Made by a program: the position numbers and the translations under genes
DNA from: JACDQM01 sp044373315
Lineage (GTDB): Bacteria; Pseudomonadota; Gammaproteobacteria; Burkholderiales; Burkholderiaceae_C
DNA length: 64,000 bases
Direction of reading: 5' to 3'
NCBI RefSeq assembly: GCF_044373315.1
Contig: NZ_JBILQK010000002.1
Span: 50,448 to 114,447, forward strand
Notes under the pieces: generated by a model
Database searches by the model: none
What the model saw: the letters and a program-made list of their open reading frames with translations, nothing else
What the model was told of the DNA's origin: nothing
Shown: positions 46,306 to 55,568 of the stretch, piece by piece
How positions within the stretch are numbered: the stretch's first letter is position 1
Layout: the number at the start of each line of letters is the position of its first letter

Positions 46306-49300
46306 TCAGACTTTCTCGATGTTGACGAGGAAGGCCTTGAACTCCGGCGTTTGCGAGTTCGCGTCGCCGACGAAGGGGGTGAGCGCATTGGCCAGATAGC
46401 CGTTCTGCGTCACACCCTTGAAGCCCCAGTGGATGGGGATGCCGACGTGGTGGACCTTCTTGCCGTTGACGTCCAGGCCCTTCATGCGCTTGGTCACGAC
46501 GCAGGCCGCGATGACCTCACCGCGATTGCTGCGCACCTTGACCTTGTCGCCCTGCTTGATGCCCTTCTCCTTGGCCAGTTCCTCGCCGATTTCCACAAAC
46601 GGTGCCGGCTGCACGATGGCATTGCTGCGTGAGTGCTTGGTCCAGTAATGCAGGTGCTCGGTCAGGCGGTAGGTGGTCGCTGCGTAGGGGAAGTCCTCCT
46701 TCTTGCCAAAGGCCTCCATATCGCCCTTGTAGACCCGTGCGGCCGGATTGGAGATGGCCTTGGGGTTGTTCGGGCACATCAGGTTGACACCCACAGGCGT
46801 TTCGAAGGGCTCGTAGTGCTCGGGGAAGGGACCTTCGGCCATGCCGATGGCGTGCAGACGTGCCACGCCCTCGGGGTTCATGATGAAAGCACCCACACCC
46901 TGCTCAGGTGCTGCATCAGGACGCATGTCCGGTATGTCCGCCCCGCCGGCCCAGCTCGTACCGTTCCAGGCCAGGTATCTGCGGCTCGGATCCCAGGGCT
47001 TGCCATCCTTGTCCGCGCTGGCGCGGTTGTAGAGGATGCGACGGTTGGCCGGCCATGCAAAGCCCCAGTTGGCATGCACACCGAGACCTGTCGGGTCGGA
47101 GTTGTCACGCCGTGCCGTCAGATTGCCCGCCTGGCTCCAGCAACCGGCATAGATCCAGTTGCCGCAAGCCGTCGTACCGTCATCGCGCAGCACCGCGAAA
47201 CCAGGCACCTGCTCGCCGGCCTTGACGATGGGTTGTGGCGGCGGTGCATTGGGCGCAGGCGGCGGCAGCGGGATGGGCTTGCCCTTGTCGTCCAGCTTTG
47301 GCGCCGGCGGCGGTGCGTACAGATCAGCCAGCGCGCGGCCGCTGATCTCGCGCAGCACCTCGGCCGGCGACGGCACATTGGGCACCACATAGGGCCAGGC
47401 CAGGCCAGCCACCGGCTCCGGCAGCGTGCCGCCGTCCTTGGCGTACATGCCGCGCAGCTTCATGAACAGGCGCGCCATGATTTCCGAATCCGTCTTGGCC
47501 TCACCTGGAGGATCGACCGCCTTCTCCTTCCAGCTGATCACGCGGCTGGAATTGGTGAAGGAGCCGGTCTCTTCGGCGAAGCAGCTGGTCGGGAAGCGGA
47601 ACACCTCCGTCTGGATTTTGGCCGGGTCCACATCGTTGAGCGGCCCGAAGTTCTTCCAGAATTCGCTGGTCTCGGTCTCCAGCGGGTCCATGATGACCAG
47701 GTACTTCAGCTTGTTGAGCGCGGCCGACAGCTTCTTCTTGTTCGGCACCGCGGCCAAGGGGTTGAAGCCCTGGCAGATGAAGCCGTTCATCTTGCCGTTG
47801 TGCATGCGCTCGAACATCGCCAGCACATCGTAGGCACCGTCACGCTTGGGCAGCCAGTCGTAGGCGAAGTCGTTGTCCTTCGTCGCGGCGGCACCGTAGT
47901 AAGCCTTCATCAGGCTGGTGTGCCACTTCGGGAAGTTCTGCGGGAAGTTCATCTGATTCGGGCGCAGCGCCTTGGGCGTGCGCGCCTTCAGATAGGTCTC
48001 GCGATCGACATCGGCCTCGGTCGGCGAGCTCAGATAGCCCGACAGCACCTCGGAGTAGGCGCACATATCCGTAATGCCCTGCACGTTGGCGTGGCCGCGC
48101 AGCGCATTGATGCCGCCGCCCGGCCGGCCCATATTGCCCAGCAGCAGCTGGATCATGGCCATGGTGCGGATGTTCTGCGAACCCACCGAGTGCTGCGTCC
48201 AGCCCAGTGCGTAGCAGATGGTCATCACCTTGTTGGTGGCGGCCGTGCCGGCAATGTGCTCGCACACCTTCAGGAACTGGTCCTTCGGCGTGCCGGTGAT
48301 CTTGGACACCATCTCCGGCGTGTAGCGGCTGTAGTGCTTCTTCATCTGCTGGAACACGCATTGCGGGTCCTGCATCGAATCGTCCACCTTGACGAAGCCG
48401 TCCTCGCCGAGTTGATAGCCCCAAGTCGCCTTGTCGTAGCTGCGCTTTTCCTGGTTGTAGCCACTGAAGAAGCCGTTGTCGAACGCGAAGCCCTCCTTCA
48501 CCAGGAAGGTCGAGTCGGTGTTCAGCTTCACATAGTCGTGATGGATCTTGTCGTTCGCCAGCAGGTAGTTGATTACCCCGCCGAGAAACGCAATGTCCGT
48601 TCCGACACGGATGGGCGCGTAATAGTCCGCCACCGCAGCCGAGCGCGTGAAGCGCGGATCGACGACGACGAGCTTTGCCTTGCGTTGCTGCATGGCCTCG
48701 GTCACCCACTTGAAACCACAGGGGTGCGCTTCGGCGGCATTGCCGCCCATGATGAGAACTAGATCCGTGTTCTTGATATCAGTCCACGAATTGGTCATCG
48801 CTCCACGACCGAAAGTCGGGCCCAGACTGGACACCGTCGGTGCGTGTCAGATGCGTGCTTGTGTGTCCAGGGTGACGATCCCCAGACCACGAGCGATCTT
48901 GACGCTCAAATAACCAGATTCGTTGGAGGACGCTGAAGAGATCAGGAAGCCGGTGGTGTTCCAGCGGTTTACCGTGACGGTCTTGCCGTCCTTCTCGACC
49001 GTCTTGACCAGATTGGCATCGCGGTCGGCCTTCATGTGCTTGGCCACGCGGGTCAGCGCGTCTTCCCAGCTGATGCGCTTCCAATCGGCGCTGCCAGGCT
49101 CACGCACCTGCGGGAACTTGACGCGATTCGGGCTCTGGATCATGTCCATCACACCGGCGCCCTTCGGGCACAGCGTGCCGCGGTTCACCGGATGATCGGG
49201 ATCACCCTCGACGTGGACGATGGTCGACTTGACGTTCTTCGCCTTGTCTCCCAGCGTGTACATGATGAGACCGCAGCTGACCGAGCAATACGGGCAGGTG

Positions 49301-49443
49301 CTGCGGGTTTCGGTAGTCCGGGAGAGCTTGAATGCGCGCGTTTCGGCGAGAGCCGCCGTGGGCGAGAAGCCCAGCGCTGCAAGACTGGATGCTGCCAGTC
49401 CTGCGCCGCTCACCCGGAAGAACTTCCTCCGGTTCATGTCCAT
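46306..49443 (-). CDS. fdhG: Selenocysteine-containing formate dehydrogenase alpha subunit
   Basis: Catalytic Mo-bis-MGD subunit of the periplasm-facing respiratory formate dehydrogenase (FDH-N/O type), 1045 residues including one selenocysteine. It has a Tat signal (RRKFF at residues 5-9, cleavage near AALA), a 4Fe-4S motif with Cys50, 53, 57 and 92, and Sec199 encoded by TGA at 48847-48849. The TGA is followed by HAPTVSSLGPTFGRGAMTN, the context conserved after the active-site Sec/Cys. Conceptual translation without Sec splits it into two frames that join exactly. ATG 49443 is chosen because GGAGG lies eight bases upstream. Sequence downstream includes the FdnG-specific Pro-rich insert near residue 640. 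Confidence 0.95.
48804..48849 (-). promoter_or_regulatory. Bacterial SECIS-like hairpin at the fdhG UGA
   Basis: Starting at the UGA codon (48849-48847), 11 bases separate it from GG, then a bulged U, then GUCC-AGUCU-GGGC, then CC. This small stem-loop (48835-48818) keeps the bulged U and AGUC loop seen in the E. coli fdhF/fdnG SECIS elements, which also begin 11 bases after UGA. An outer helix CACG-ACCGA with UCGGU-CGUG (to 48804) can extend it. SelB would bind it to deliver Sec-tRNA. Confidence 0.8.
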
Positions 49444-49594
49444 CTGATTTGCCTCCATGCGGGCTGACCCCGCGCTTGGGTTCGGATCCAACTGCAAGGC
49501 CGTCACGCGACACGCCCACCGATTCCCGCACAAAGTGCGCGGCTTGTCCATTCAGGGTCGGCCCTCACACAGATTGGCACACGATGAAGCACGG

Positions 49595-49706
49595 CCCGCC
49601 AGTTTGTCCGGCAGGGCCGGGCTATTCTGCAAGCAGGCGATCGACGACGACAAACTGTCGCACCACCCAAGCCAAACTCATAACAACCCTTAGACAGACT
49701 GTCGCA
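49595..49706. promoter_or_regulatory. Repeated dyads upstream of fdhG, candidate operators
   Basis: The sequence GACArACTGTCGCA occurs at 49649-49662 (GACAAACTGTCGCA) and 49693-49706 (GACAGACTGTCGCA), one base apart in 14. A degenerate copy lies on the opposite strand at 49595-49608 (11 of 14). Each core is itself a dyad, GACA...TGTC. They lie in the 385-base gap between fdhD and fdhG, about 150 to 260 bases before the fdhG start. Nothing else in the gap was recognised: no gene, no -24/-12 sigma-54 site and no FNR box. Confidence 0.5.
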
Positions 49707-49828
49707 AGTTGAGTGATGGATCGGCCGCCCAGCGCTCACAAGGAGGCCGCACGCTTGTGCACACGACGCATGGCAACTAGGCGCAAACACAACATGCTGC
49801 ACCGCAGCAGTTGCCACAGGCCCGCCAC

Positions 49829-50698
49829 TCAGGCCGATTCCGGCTCGGCGAGGAAGCGATCAAAGCCGCTGTAGACAAGGAAGTGCCGCCCCTTGGCGCG
49901 CCCGATCAGGCACAGGCCCAAGCGGGCCGCCAGCGCCTGCCCCATCTGAGTCACGCCGTTGCGCGACACCACGATGGGCACGCCCATCAGCGCCGCCTTC
50001 ATCACCATTTCGCTGGTCAGGCGGCCGGTGGTGTAAAAGGCAACCGGCGCAGCCAGCTGAGCGCGCTCGAGCTGCTGCATCCACAGCCACCCGGCGATAG
50101 TGTCGATCGCGTTGTGGCGGCCCACGTCCTCGACATGGCACAGCATCGCATCGCCTGCGAACAGCGCGCAGCCATGCACCGAGCCGGCCTGCTTGTAGAT
50201 GCTGTCGACGTTGCGCACCACTGCCAGCATGTCGTATAGCGCGCGCTGCGATAGTCGCCCCGAGGCCGCCGGCGGCAGAGGTGTGGCGTCGATGTCTTGC
50301 AAGAGGTCGCCGAACACCGTGCCCTGTCCGCAGCCCGTGGTAACGGTGCGCCGGGCCGTTCGTTCGGCCAAGCCGGGCAGGCCGGTACGTGTCCTGACCG
50401 CGGCCGCACCGACCTCCCAGTCCACCGTAATGGACTCGATGGCGTCGGGGCCATCGACCAGTCTTTGGTTGCGCAGATAGCCCAGCACCAGCAACTCGGG
50501 CTGCTCACCCAGCGTCATCAGCGTCACCAGCTCGCGTTTGTCGACGTAGACCGTCAAGGATCGCTCGGCAGGGATGCTCAGGCTGCGAAGCAGCCCATGC
50601 TCATCCAGCACCTCGATGGCATGGATCAGGGGCGCCCGGGCCTGGCTCAGGCTGGGCAACAGGACGCGCAGCGCTTCTTTCGACGACATGCGCGGCAT
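49829..50698 (-). CDS. fdhD: Formate dehydrogenase sulfurtransferase FdhD
   Basis: Transfers sulfur from IscS to the Mo cofactor of formate dehydrogenase. The 289-residue protein contains VTTGCGQGTVFGD, the cysteine loop with the conserved transfer Cys (the family's second Cys is not present), and later CHVEDVGRHNAIDTI and FYTTGRLTSEMVMKAA, both FdhD signatures. Start is ATG 50698 or ATG 50689; neither has a strong Shine-Dalgarno. It is divergent from the response regulator, with only 27 bases between starts. Confidence 0.95.
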   Translation of the reverse strand: MPRMSSKEALRVLLPSLSQARAPLIHAIEVLDEHGLLRSLSIPAERSLTVYVDKRELVTLMTLGEQPELLVLGYLRNQRLVDGPDAIESITVDWEVGAAAVRTRTGLPGLAERTARRTVTTGCGQGTVFGDLLQDIDATPLPPAASGRLSQRALYDMLAVVRNVDSIYKQAGSVHGCALFAGDAMLCHVEDVGRHNAIDTIAGWLWMQQLERAQLAAPVAFYTTGRLTSEMVMKAALMGVPIVVSRNGVTQMGQALAARLGLCLIGRAKGRHFLVYSGFDRFLAEPESA

Positions 50699-50725
50699 TG
50701 TCCGCTGAGCTACAGTGCCGCGGTG

Positions 50726-52129
50726 ATGCAAGCGCTCTCCACCCTCCCCCTGGGCCAAGCCCAAAGAATGGACTGGCCCAGCAGTGCCGTGCTGGTGGTG
50801 GATGACGAGGAAGGCATGCGCAACTTCCTGGTCAAGACACTCGCCTCGCGCTGCGGTCAGGTGATGTCTGCCGGCAGTGCTGAAGACGGTGAAACGCTGG
50901 TGGCTCAGCAGCGCTTCGACCTGATCGTGCTGGACATCAGCCTGCCCGGCAAGCGCGGCCTGGATTGGCTGCGTGAGCTGCGCGAACAGGGCAACAGCTG
51001 CGAGGTGATCCTGATCACCGCCTTCGCCGATCTGGACACCGCCATCGAGGCGCTGCGCATCGGCGCGTCCGATTTCATCCTCAAGCCGTTCCGCCTGACG
51101 CAGCTGCTCAATGCGGTCCGGCACAGCCTGGAGCGCGCGCGCCTGGCGCGCGAGAACTATGTGCTGCGCCGCACGCTGTCGCAGCGCAGCGCGGTGGCCA
51201 GCGCGCTGCTGGGTGAGTCGCCCGTGATGCGCACCTTGCGCCAGAGTCTGCAGCGCGCTGCGCCGGTGGACAGCACGGTGCTGCTGTGCGGCGAGTCGGG
51301 CTCGGGCAAGGAACTGGCCGCCCAAGCTCTGCATCAAGGCAGCGCTCGCGCCGGCGGGCCCTTCGTGCCGGTCAACTGCGCCTTGATGTCGCCCGAGCTG
51401 GTCGAGGCTGAGCTGTTCGGACACGCTGCCGATCCAGGCACGCTGAGCCGCTTTGCGCGCGATGGCCTGTTTTATTACGCCCAGGGCGGCACGCTGTTCC
51501 TCGACGAGGTGGCCGAACTGCCGCTAGCCGCTCAGGGCAAGCTGCTGCGGGTGCTGGAGGAGCGCCAGATCCGCCCCGTCGGCAGCGAGCAGCGCATCGC
51601 GGTGGACCTGCGCATCATCGCGGCAACCAACCGCCAGCTGAGCGAAGAAGTGGCAGCCGGGCGTTTCCGCAAGGACCTCTACTACCGGCTGCAGGTGGTC
51701 GAGTTGAGCTTGCCGCCGCTGCGCGAACACAAGCAGGACATCCCCGCCATGGCCCGGCACTTCATCGCTGAACTGGCACCGCGCCTGGGCGTGGATCCGA
51801 TCGCGCTGGGCGAACATGAGTTGGCCTACCTGCAGCAGTACGACTGGCCAGGTAATGTGCGCGAACTGCGCAACCTGATCGAGCGCTCGCTGATCCTGGG
51901 GTCGTTGAACGTGTCGGCCCTCTACCCTGGCTTCACAGGTCTGCCCAAGTCCGAGAGCGGGGTGCCAGCTTCTGAGCCCCTCACAACGGATCTGCACACG
52001 CTGGAGCGGCGCCACATCATGGCGGTGCTGGGTTCGGTGCAAGGCGACAAGGCGCAGGCGGCACGGCTGCTGGGCATCTCCAAGCGCACGCTGGAGCGGC
52101 GCTTCGCCGAATGGGGCCCCCAGGCCTGA
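50726..52129 (+). CDS. NtrC-like response regulator lacking the GAFTGA loop
   Basis: A 467-residue protein. The receiver domain has VVDDE, phosphoacceptor Asp70 (LIVLDIS) and Lys120. The AAA+ domain has Walker A GESGSGKE at 189-196 and Walker B GTLFLDEV at 255-262. The C-terminal Fis-type helix-turn-helix is AARLLGISKRTLERRFAEW. Between ELFGH and GLFYYAQGG, where sigma-54 activators carry GAFTGA, it reads AADPGTLSRFARD, so the sigma-54-contact loop is absent. It may act with sigma-70 or by repression. It is co-transcribed with the kinase four bases downstream and divergent from fdhD. ATG 50768 is an alternative start. Confidence 0.88.
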   Translation: MQALSTLPLGQAQRMDWPSSAVLVVDDEEGMRNFLVKTLASRCGQVMSAGSAEDGETLVAQQRFDLIVLDISLPGKRGLDWLRELREQGNSCEVILITAFADLDTAIEALRIGASDFILKPFRLTQLLNAVRHSLERARLARENYVLRRTLSQRSAVASALLGESPVMRTLRQSLQRAAPVDSTVLLCGESGSGKELAAQALHQGSARAGGPFVPVNCALMSPELVEAELFGHAADPGTLSRFARDGLFYYAQGGTLFLDEVAELPLAAQGKLLRVLEERQIRPVGSEQRIAVDLRIIAATNRQLSEEVAAGRFRKDLYYRLQVVELSLPPLREHKQDIPAMARHFIAELAPRLGVDPIALGEHELAYLQQYDWPGNVRELRNLIERSLILGSLNVSALYPGFTGLPKSESGVPASEPLTTDLHTLERRHIMAVLGSVQGDKAQAARLLGISKRTLERRFAEWGPQA

Positions 52130-52132
52130 ACG

Positions 52133-54166
52133 ATGCAGAAGACGCCCGATCCATCAGAGGCAGCACGCCCGGGGGTCAGCATACGCAGCAAGCTGCTGGC
52201 CTTAAGTCTGCTGCCTCTGTGCGGCGTCCTGCCTCTGCTCGGCTTGATCCTGATCTACTGGGGCGATGCTGCCTTCGACCGACTGCTGGTCACCAAGGTG
52301 CGCAGCGACCTGGCGGTGGCCAACGGCTATTTCGAACGTGTCCAGGCCGAGGTGGGCAGCGGCACCCAGGCCGCGGCCGATGCTCACAAGCTGGTTCGAT
52401 TGCTGGCAGCGCAGACACTGGATGGCGTACCCGCCCTGCTCGCTGAGGCACGCCGGCGGCACGGGCTCGAGTTTCTCAATCTGCTCGCGCCTGACGGCAC
52501 GCCGCTGGCCAGCGAGCTAGGCGCCATCGGCGCGGGTCATCAGATGCCGGTCCTGATGGCGGATTCGTCCGGCTCGCAGGCGTCCGTGGCCGTGCTTGAG
52601 CCCGAGCAGTTCAGGAGCATCGCGCCTGCGCTGATGGACCGGCTTCCCGTGCCACTGCTGCCAACGCTGAACGCCGCGCCGACGGAGAGGCAGGTGGAGC
52701 AGCGGGCGATGGTGATGATCGCGCGGGCACCGGTGCATGACGCCACCGGGCGCCTGCGTGGCCACCTGCAGGGCGGCGTGCTGCTCAATCGCAACCTGGG
52801 CTTCATCGATCACATCAACGAGATCGTCTACCCGGAGGGCTCGCTGCCGCCGCTCAGCAAAGGGACGGCCACGCTCTTTCTCGATGACGTGCGCATCAGC
52901 ACCAATGTGCGGCTGTTCGAGAGTTCGCGCGGCGAGCGCGCCATCGGCACACGTGTCTCCCAGCAGGTGCGCGAGCAGGTGCTGGGCCAGGGCGGCACCT
53001 GGCTGGCCCGTGCCTTCGTCGTCAATGATTGGTATGTCTCGGCCTATCAGCCGCTGCTGGACAAGGATGGCCGCCGGATCGGCATGCTCTACGTCGGCTT
53101 TCTGGAGCAGCCCTTTCTGTGGGCCAAGTACAGCGTGCTGGCGGGGGTAGGCTTCGTCTTTATGGCCGTGATGCTGCTTGCGGCCTGGGCTTCGCTGCGC
53201 TGGGCCCGCAGCATCTTCAAGCCACTTGAGCGCATGACGCGCACCATGCAGAAGGTCGAAGGCGGCGACAGCGCAGCGCGGGTCGGCGCTCTGCCCTCGC
53301 ACGATGAACTGGGGGCGCTGGCCGCTCACCTGGACCACCTGCTGGACACGGTCGACGACAAGACCCGCGCGCTGCAGCGCTGGGGCGAGGAACTGGACAG
53401 AAAGGTCGCCGAGCGCACCCAGGATCTGCAGACCGCCCAGCATCAGTTGGTGAAGAGCGAAAAGATGGCGGCCGTCGGACAGTTGACCGCCAGCATCGCG
53501 CATGAGATCAACAACCCCATCGGTGTGATCCAGGGCAATCTGGATCTGATGCGCGAACTGCTCGGGCCGGCAGCCGCGCCGGCGCAGTCCGAGATCCGCC
53601 TCATAGACCAGCAGATCGAGCGCATGCGCCTGATCGTGACCCAGCTGCTGCAGTACGCCCGGCCCACCGAGTATGCGGGTTATGTGGAACAGGTCGACAC
53701 GGCCGATTCGCTGGACAGCAGTCTGGTTCTGGTCGAGCATCAACTGCAGCGCAGCAAGGTGCAGGTGCTGCGCGACTACAGGACCAGCCGCGAGGTTGGC
53801 ATCAACCGGCAGGAATTGCAGCAGGTGCTGATCAATTTGCTGCTGAACGCCGCGCAAGCCATGCCGGACGGCGGCCAGCTGACCCTGAGCACGCAGGATT
53901 GGGATGATGCCGAAGGACACGCGGTCGGCGTGCGCATTGCCGTCTGCGATACCGGGCCAGGTCTCAGCCCGGGCATGCTTGAGCGCTTGTTCCAGCCCTT
54001 CGCGACCACCAAGAGCGACGGTACCGGACTGGGACTGTGGATCAGCCGCAGCCTGGTGGAGCGCTACGGCGGTGATCTGCGCGCCGAGGCGGGCATCAGC
54101 CCTGGCGCCTGCTTCAGCTTGTGGCTGCGCAGCGACCCGATCCAGCCGGCGCAAGCGGCTGATTGA
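52133..54166 (+). CDS. Membrane sensor histidine kinase, partner of the NtrC-like regulator
   Basis: A 677-residue kinase. A transmembrane helix near residues 19-43 is followed by a large (about 280-residue) periplasmic sensor, probably a Cache-type domain, and a second helix near 333-357. HAMP (PLERMTRTMQKVEGGD) leads to a coiled coil and HisKA with H457 in SIAHEINNPIGVIQG. HATPase has N box NLLLNAAQA, DTGPGLS and GTGLGLWISRSL. Four bases separate it from the regulator. Placement beside fdhD/fdhG suggests it senses a signal relevant to formate or electron acceptors; the ligand is unknown. Confidence 0.9.
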   Translation: MQKTPDPSEAARPGVSIRSKLLALSLLPLCGVLPLLGLILIYWGDAAFDRLLVTKVRSDLAVANGYFERVQAEVGSGTQAAADAHKLVRLLAAQTLDGVPALLAEARRRHGLEFLNLLAPDGTPLASELGAIGAGHQMPVLMADSSGSQASVAVLEPEQFRSIAPALMDRLPVPLLPTLNAAPTERQVEQRAMVMIARAPVHDATGRLRGHLQGGVLLNRNLGFIDHINEIVYPEGSLPPLSKGTATLFLDDVRISTNVRLFESSRGERAIGTRVSQQVREQVLGQGGTWLARAFVVNDWYVSAYQPLLDKDGRRIGMLYVGFLEQPFLWAKYSVLAGVGFVFMAVMLLAAWASLRWARSIFKPLERMTRTMQKVEGGDSAARVGALPSHDELGALAAHLDHLLDTVDDKTRALQRWGEELDRKVAERTQDLQTAQHQLVKSEKMAAVGQLTASIAHEINNPIGVIQGNLDLMRELLGPAAAPAQSEIRLIDQQIERMRLIVTQLLQYARPTEYAGYVEQVDTADSLDSSLVLVEHQLQRSKVQVLRDYRTSREVGINRQELQQVLINLLLNAAQAMPDGGQLTLSTQDWDDAEGHAVGVRIAVCDTGPGLSPGMLERLFQPFATTKSDGTGLGLWISRSLVERYGGDLRAEAGISPGACFSLWLRSDPIQPAQAAD

Positions 54167-54187
54167 AACAAGGTCTGGCGCAGGCGT

Positions 54188-55282
54188 TCAGGTCGTCTTC
54201 GAAATCGAGATGCTCGGGAACTTGCTGGAGTAGTCCTTCGCCTGCTTGGCGATCTTCACCGCCACCTGGCGGGCCAGGGCCTTGTACAGGCCGGCGATTT
54301 CGCCACTCGGATCGGCGATCACGGTGGGACGCCCCGCATCAGCCTGTTCGCGGATGCTCAGCGCCAGCGGCAGGCCGCCCAGATAGGCGATCCCGTACTC
54401 AGCCGCCATGCGCTTGCCGCCATCGGCGCCGAAGATGTGCTCGGCATGGCCGCAGTTAGAGCAGATGTGCACAGCCATGTTCTCGACGATACCCAGAATG
54501 GGGACGCCGACCTTCTCGAACATCTTCAGGCCTTTCTTGGCATCGATCAGGGCGATGTCCTGCGGCGTCGTCACGATCACTGCACCCGTCACAGGCACCC
54601 GCTGCGACAGGGTCAGCTGGATGTCGCCAGTGCCCGGCGGCATGTCGATGATCAGGTAGTCCAGATCCTGCCAGCGGGTCTGGCGCAGCAGCTGCTCCAG
54701 CGCCTGCGTGGCCATGGGCCCGCGCCAAATCATTGCCTGGTCCGGCTCGATCATGAAACCGATCGACATCAGTTGCACGCCATGGGCCATGATGGGCTCC
54801 ATCAGCTTGCCATCCTGGCTTTCTGGCCGGCCGCTGGCCCCCATCATCATCGGCTGGCTGGGGCCATAGATGTCCGCATCCAGCAGGCCGACGCGGGCGC
54901 CTTCGGCGGCGAGCGCCAAGGCCAGGTTGGCTGCGGTCGTACTCTTACCGACGCCGCCCTTGCCCGAGGCCACAGCCACGATGTTCTTGACGCCCGACAG
55001 CAGTTGCACACCGCGTTGCACCGCATGGGCAGTGACCTTGCTGCTGAGCGAAACGCTCACGTTGGCCACGCCCGGCACCGAGCGGGCCGCTGCCACCAGC
55101 GACGCACGCAGTGCATCAATCTGGCTTGCCGCCGGGTAGCCCAATTCCACGTCGAAAGACACATCTGCGCCTTGCAGGCGCAGGTTCTTCAGCTGCTTGG
55201 TCGAGACGAAGTCCTGCTGCGTGTTGGGGTCGATGACCGCCTGCAAGGCCTGGAGCAACGCGGATTCTTGAATGGCTGACAT
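54188..55282 (-). CDS. mrp: Mrp/ApbC iron-sulfur cluster carrier
   Basis: A 364-residue P-loop NTPase that binds and delivers 4Fe-4S clusters. An N-terminal MIP18/DUF59 domain (residues ~1-90) is followed by the deviant Walker A SGKGGVGKST, DADIYGPSQPMMMG, MPPGTGDIQLTLSQ and the cluster CxxC in HICSNCGHAEHIFG. The length is usual. It is convergent with the kinase gene and separated from it by 21 bases. Confidence 0.96.
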   Translation of the reverse strand: MSAIQESALLQALQAVIDPNTQQDFVSTKQLKNLRLQGADVSFDVELGYPAASQIDALRASLVAAARSVPGVANVSVSLSSKVTAHAVQRGVQLLSGVKNIVAVASGKGGVGKSTTAANLALALAAEGARVGLLDADIYGPSQPMMMGASGRPESQDGKLMEPIMAHGVQLMSIGFMIEPDQAMIWRGPMATQALEQLLRQTRWQDLDYLIIDMPPGTGDIQLTLSQRVPVTGAVIVTTPQDIALIDAKKGLKMFEKVGVPILGIVENMAVHICSNCGHAEHIFGADGGKRMAAEYGIAYLGGLPLALSIREQADAGRPTVIADPSGEIAGLYKALARQVAVKIAKQAKDYSSKFPSISISKTT

Positions 55283-55421
55283 GCAACTCTCTTGGCTAGT
55301 GGTCGAGCGGGGCGCAGTCTAGCTGAGCCGGCACAGCACACGAGCCTAGGGGTTTGTGACAGGTGTGCGAGCCACGGCCACGAGGCACCACTGACGGCGA
55401 TCGGATCGGTCAGCACAAAGC

Positions 55422-55453
55422 AAAAAGGACTTGCCAACGTGACAAGTCCTTTT
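55422..55453 (-). terminator. Terminator of the tRNA-Lys cluster
   Basis: AAAAGGACTTG (55423-55433) pairs with CAAGTCCTTTT (55443-55453) across a nine-base loop. Read on the minus strand it ends in TTTTTG. It lies directly downstream of the three tRNA-Lys genes. The 140 bases between it and mrp hold no recognised feature apart from the probable mrp promoter. Confidence 0.88.
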
Positions 55454-55469
55454 ATGAAACCAGCAAATC

Positions 55470-55545
55470 TGGTGGGCCCTGAAGGATTCGAACCTTCGAC
55501 CAACGGATTAAGAGTCCGCTGCTCTACCAACTGAGCTAAGAGCCC
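55470..55545 (-). tRNA. tRNA-Lys (CUU), copy 1
   Basis: A 76-base cloverleaf with CCA encoded. Acceptor GGGCTCT pairs with AGGGCCC (one G-U at the fifth pair). The anticodon loop is CTCTTAA with anticodon CTT. The body is identical to the next gene upstream, differing only at the 5' acceptor strand. Confidence 0.96.
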
Positions 55546-55568
55546 GAATCGGGTGCGTCATGTTCGTT

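Noticed and set aside
46633..48762. 709-codon open frame on the plus strand opposite fdhG
   Set aside because: Antisense shadow of a GC-rich gene. The product is rich in His/Arg/Gln/Val with no domain and no ribosome binding site.
46306..49443. Two separate ORFs suggesting fdhG is a frameshifted or nonsense pseudogene
   Set aside because: The break is a single in-frame TGA at the active-site position, followed by conserved sequence and a SECIS-like hairpin, and selA/selB/selC are adjacent. It is a selenocysteine gene.
49444..49828. Sigma-54 (-24/-12) promoter upstream of fdhG
   Set aside because: Candidate TTGC boxes on the minus strand were checked for a GG twelve bases upstream and none had it. 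TTGGCAC at 49574-49580 is on the wrong strand.
49444..49828. Molybdenum-cofactor riboswitch or FNR box before fdhG
   Set aside because: No TTGAT-4-ATCAA dyad and no recognisable riboswitch core were seen by eye. A covariance-model search would be decisive.
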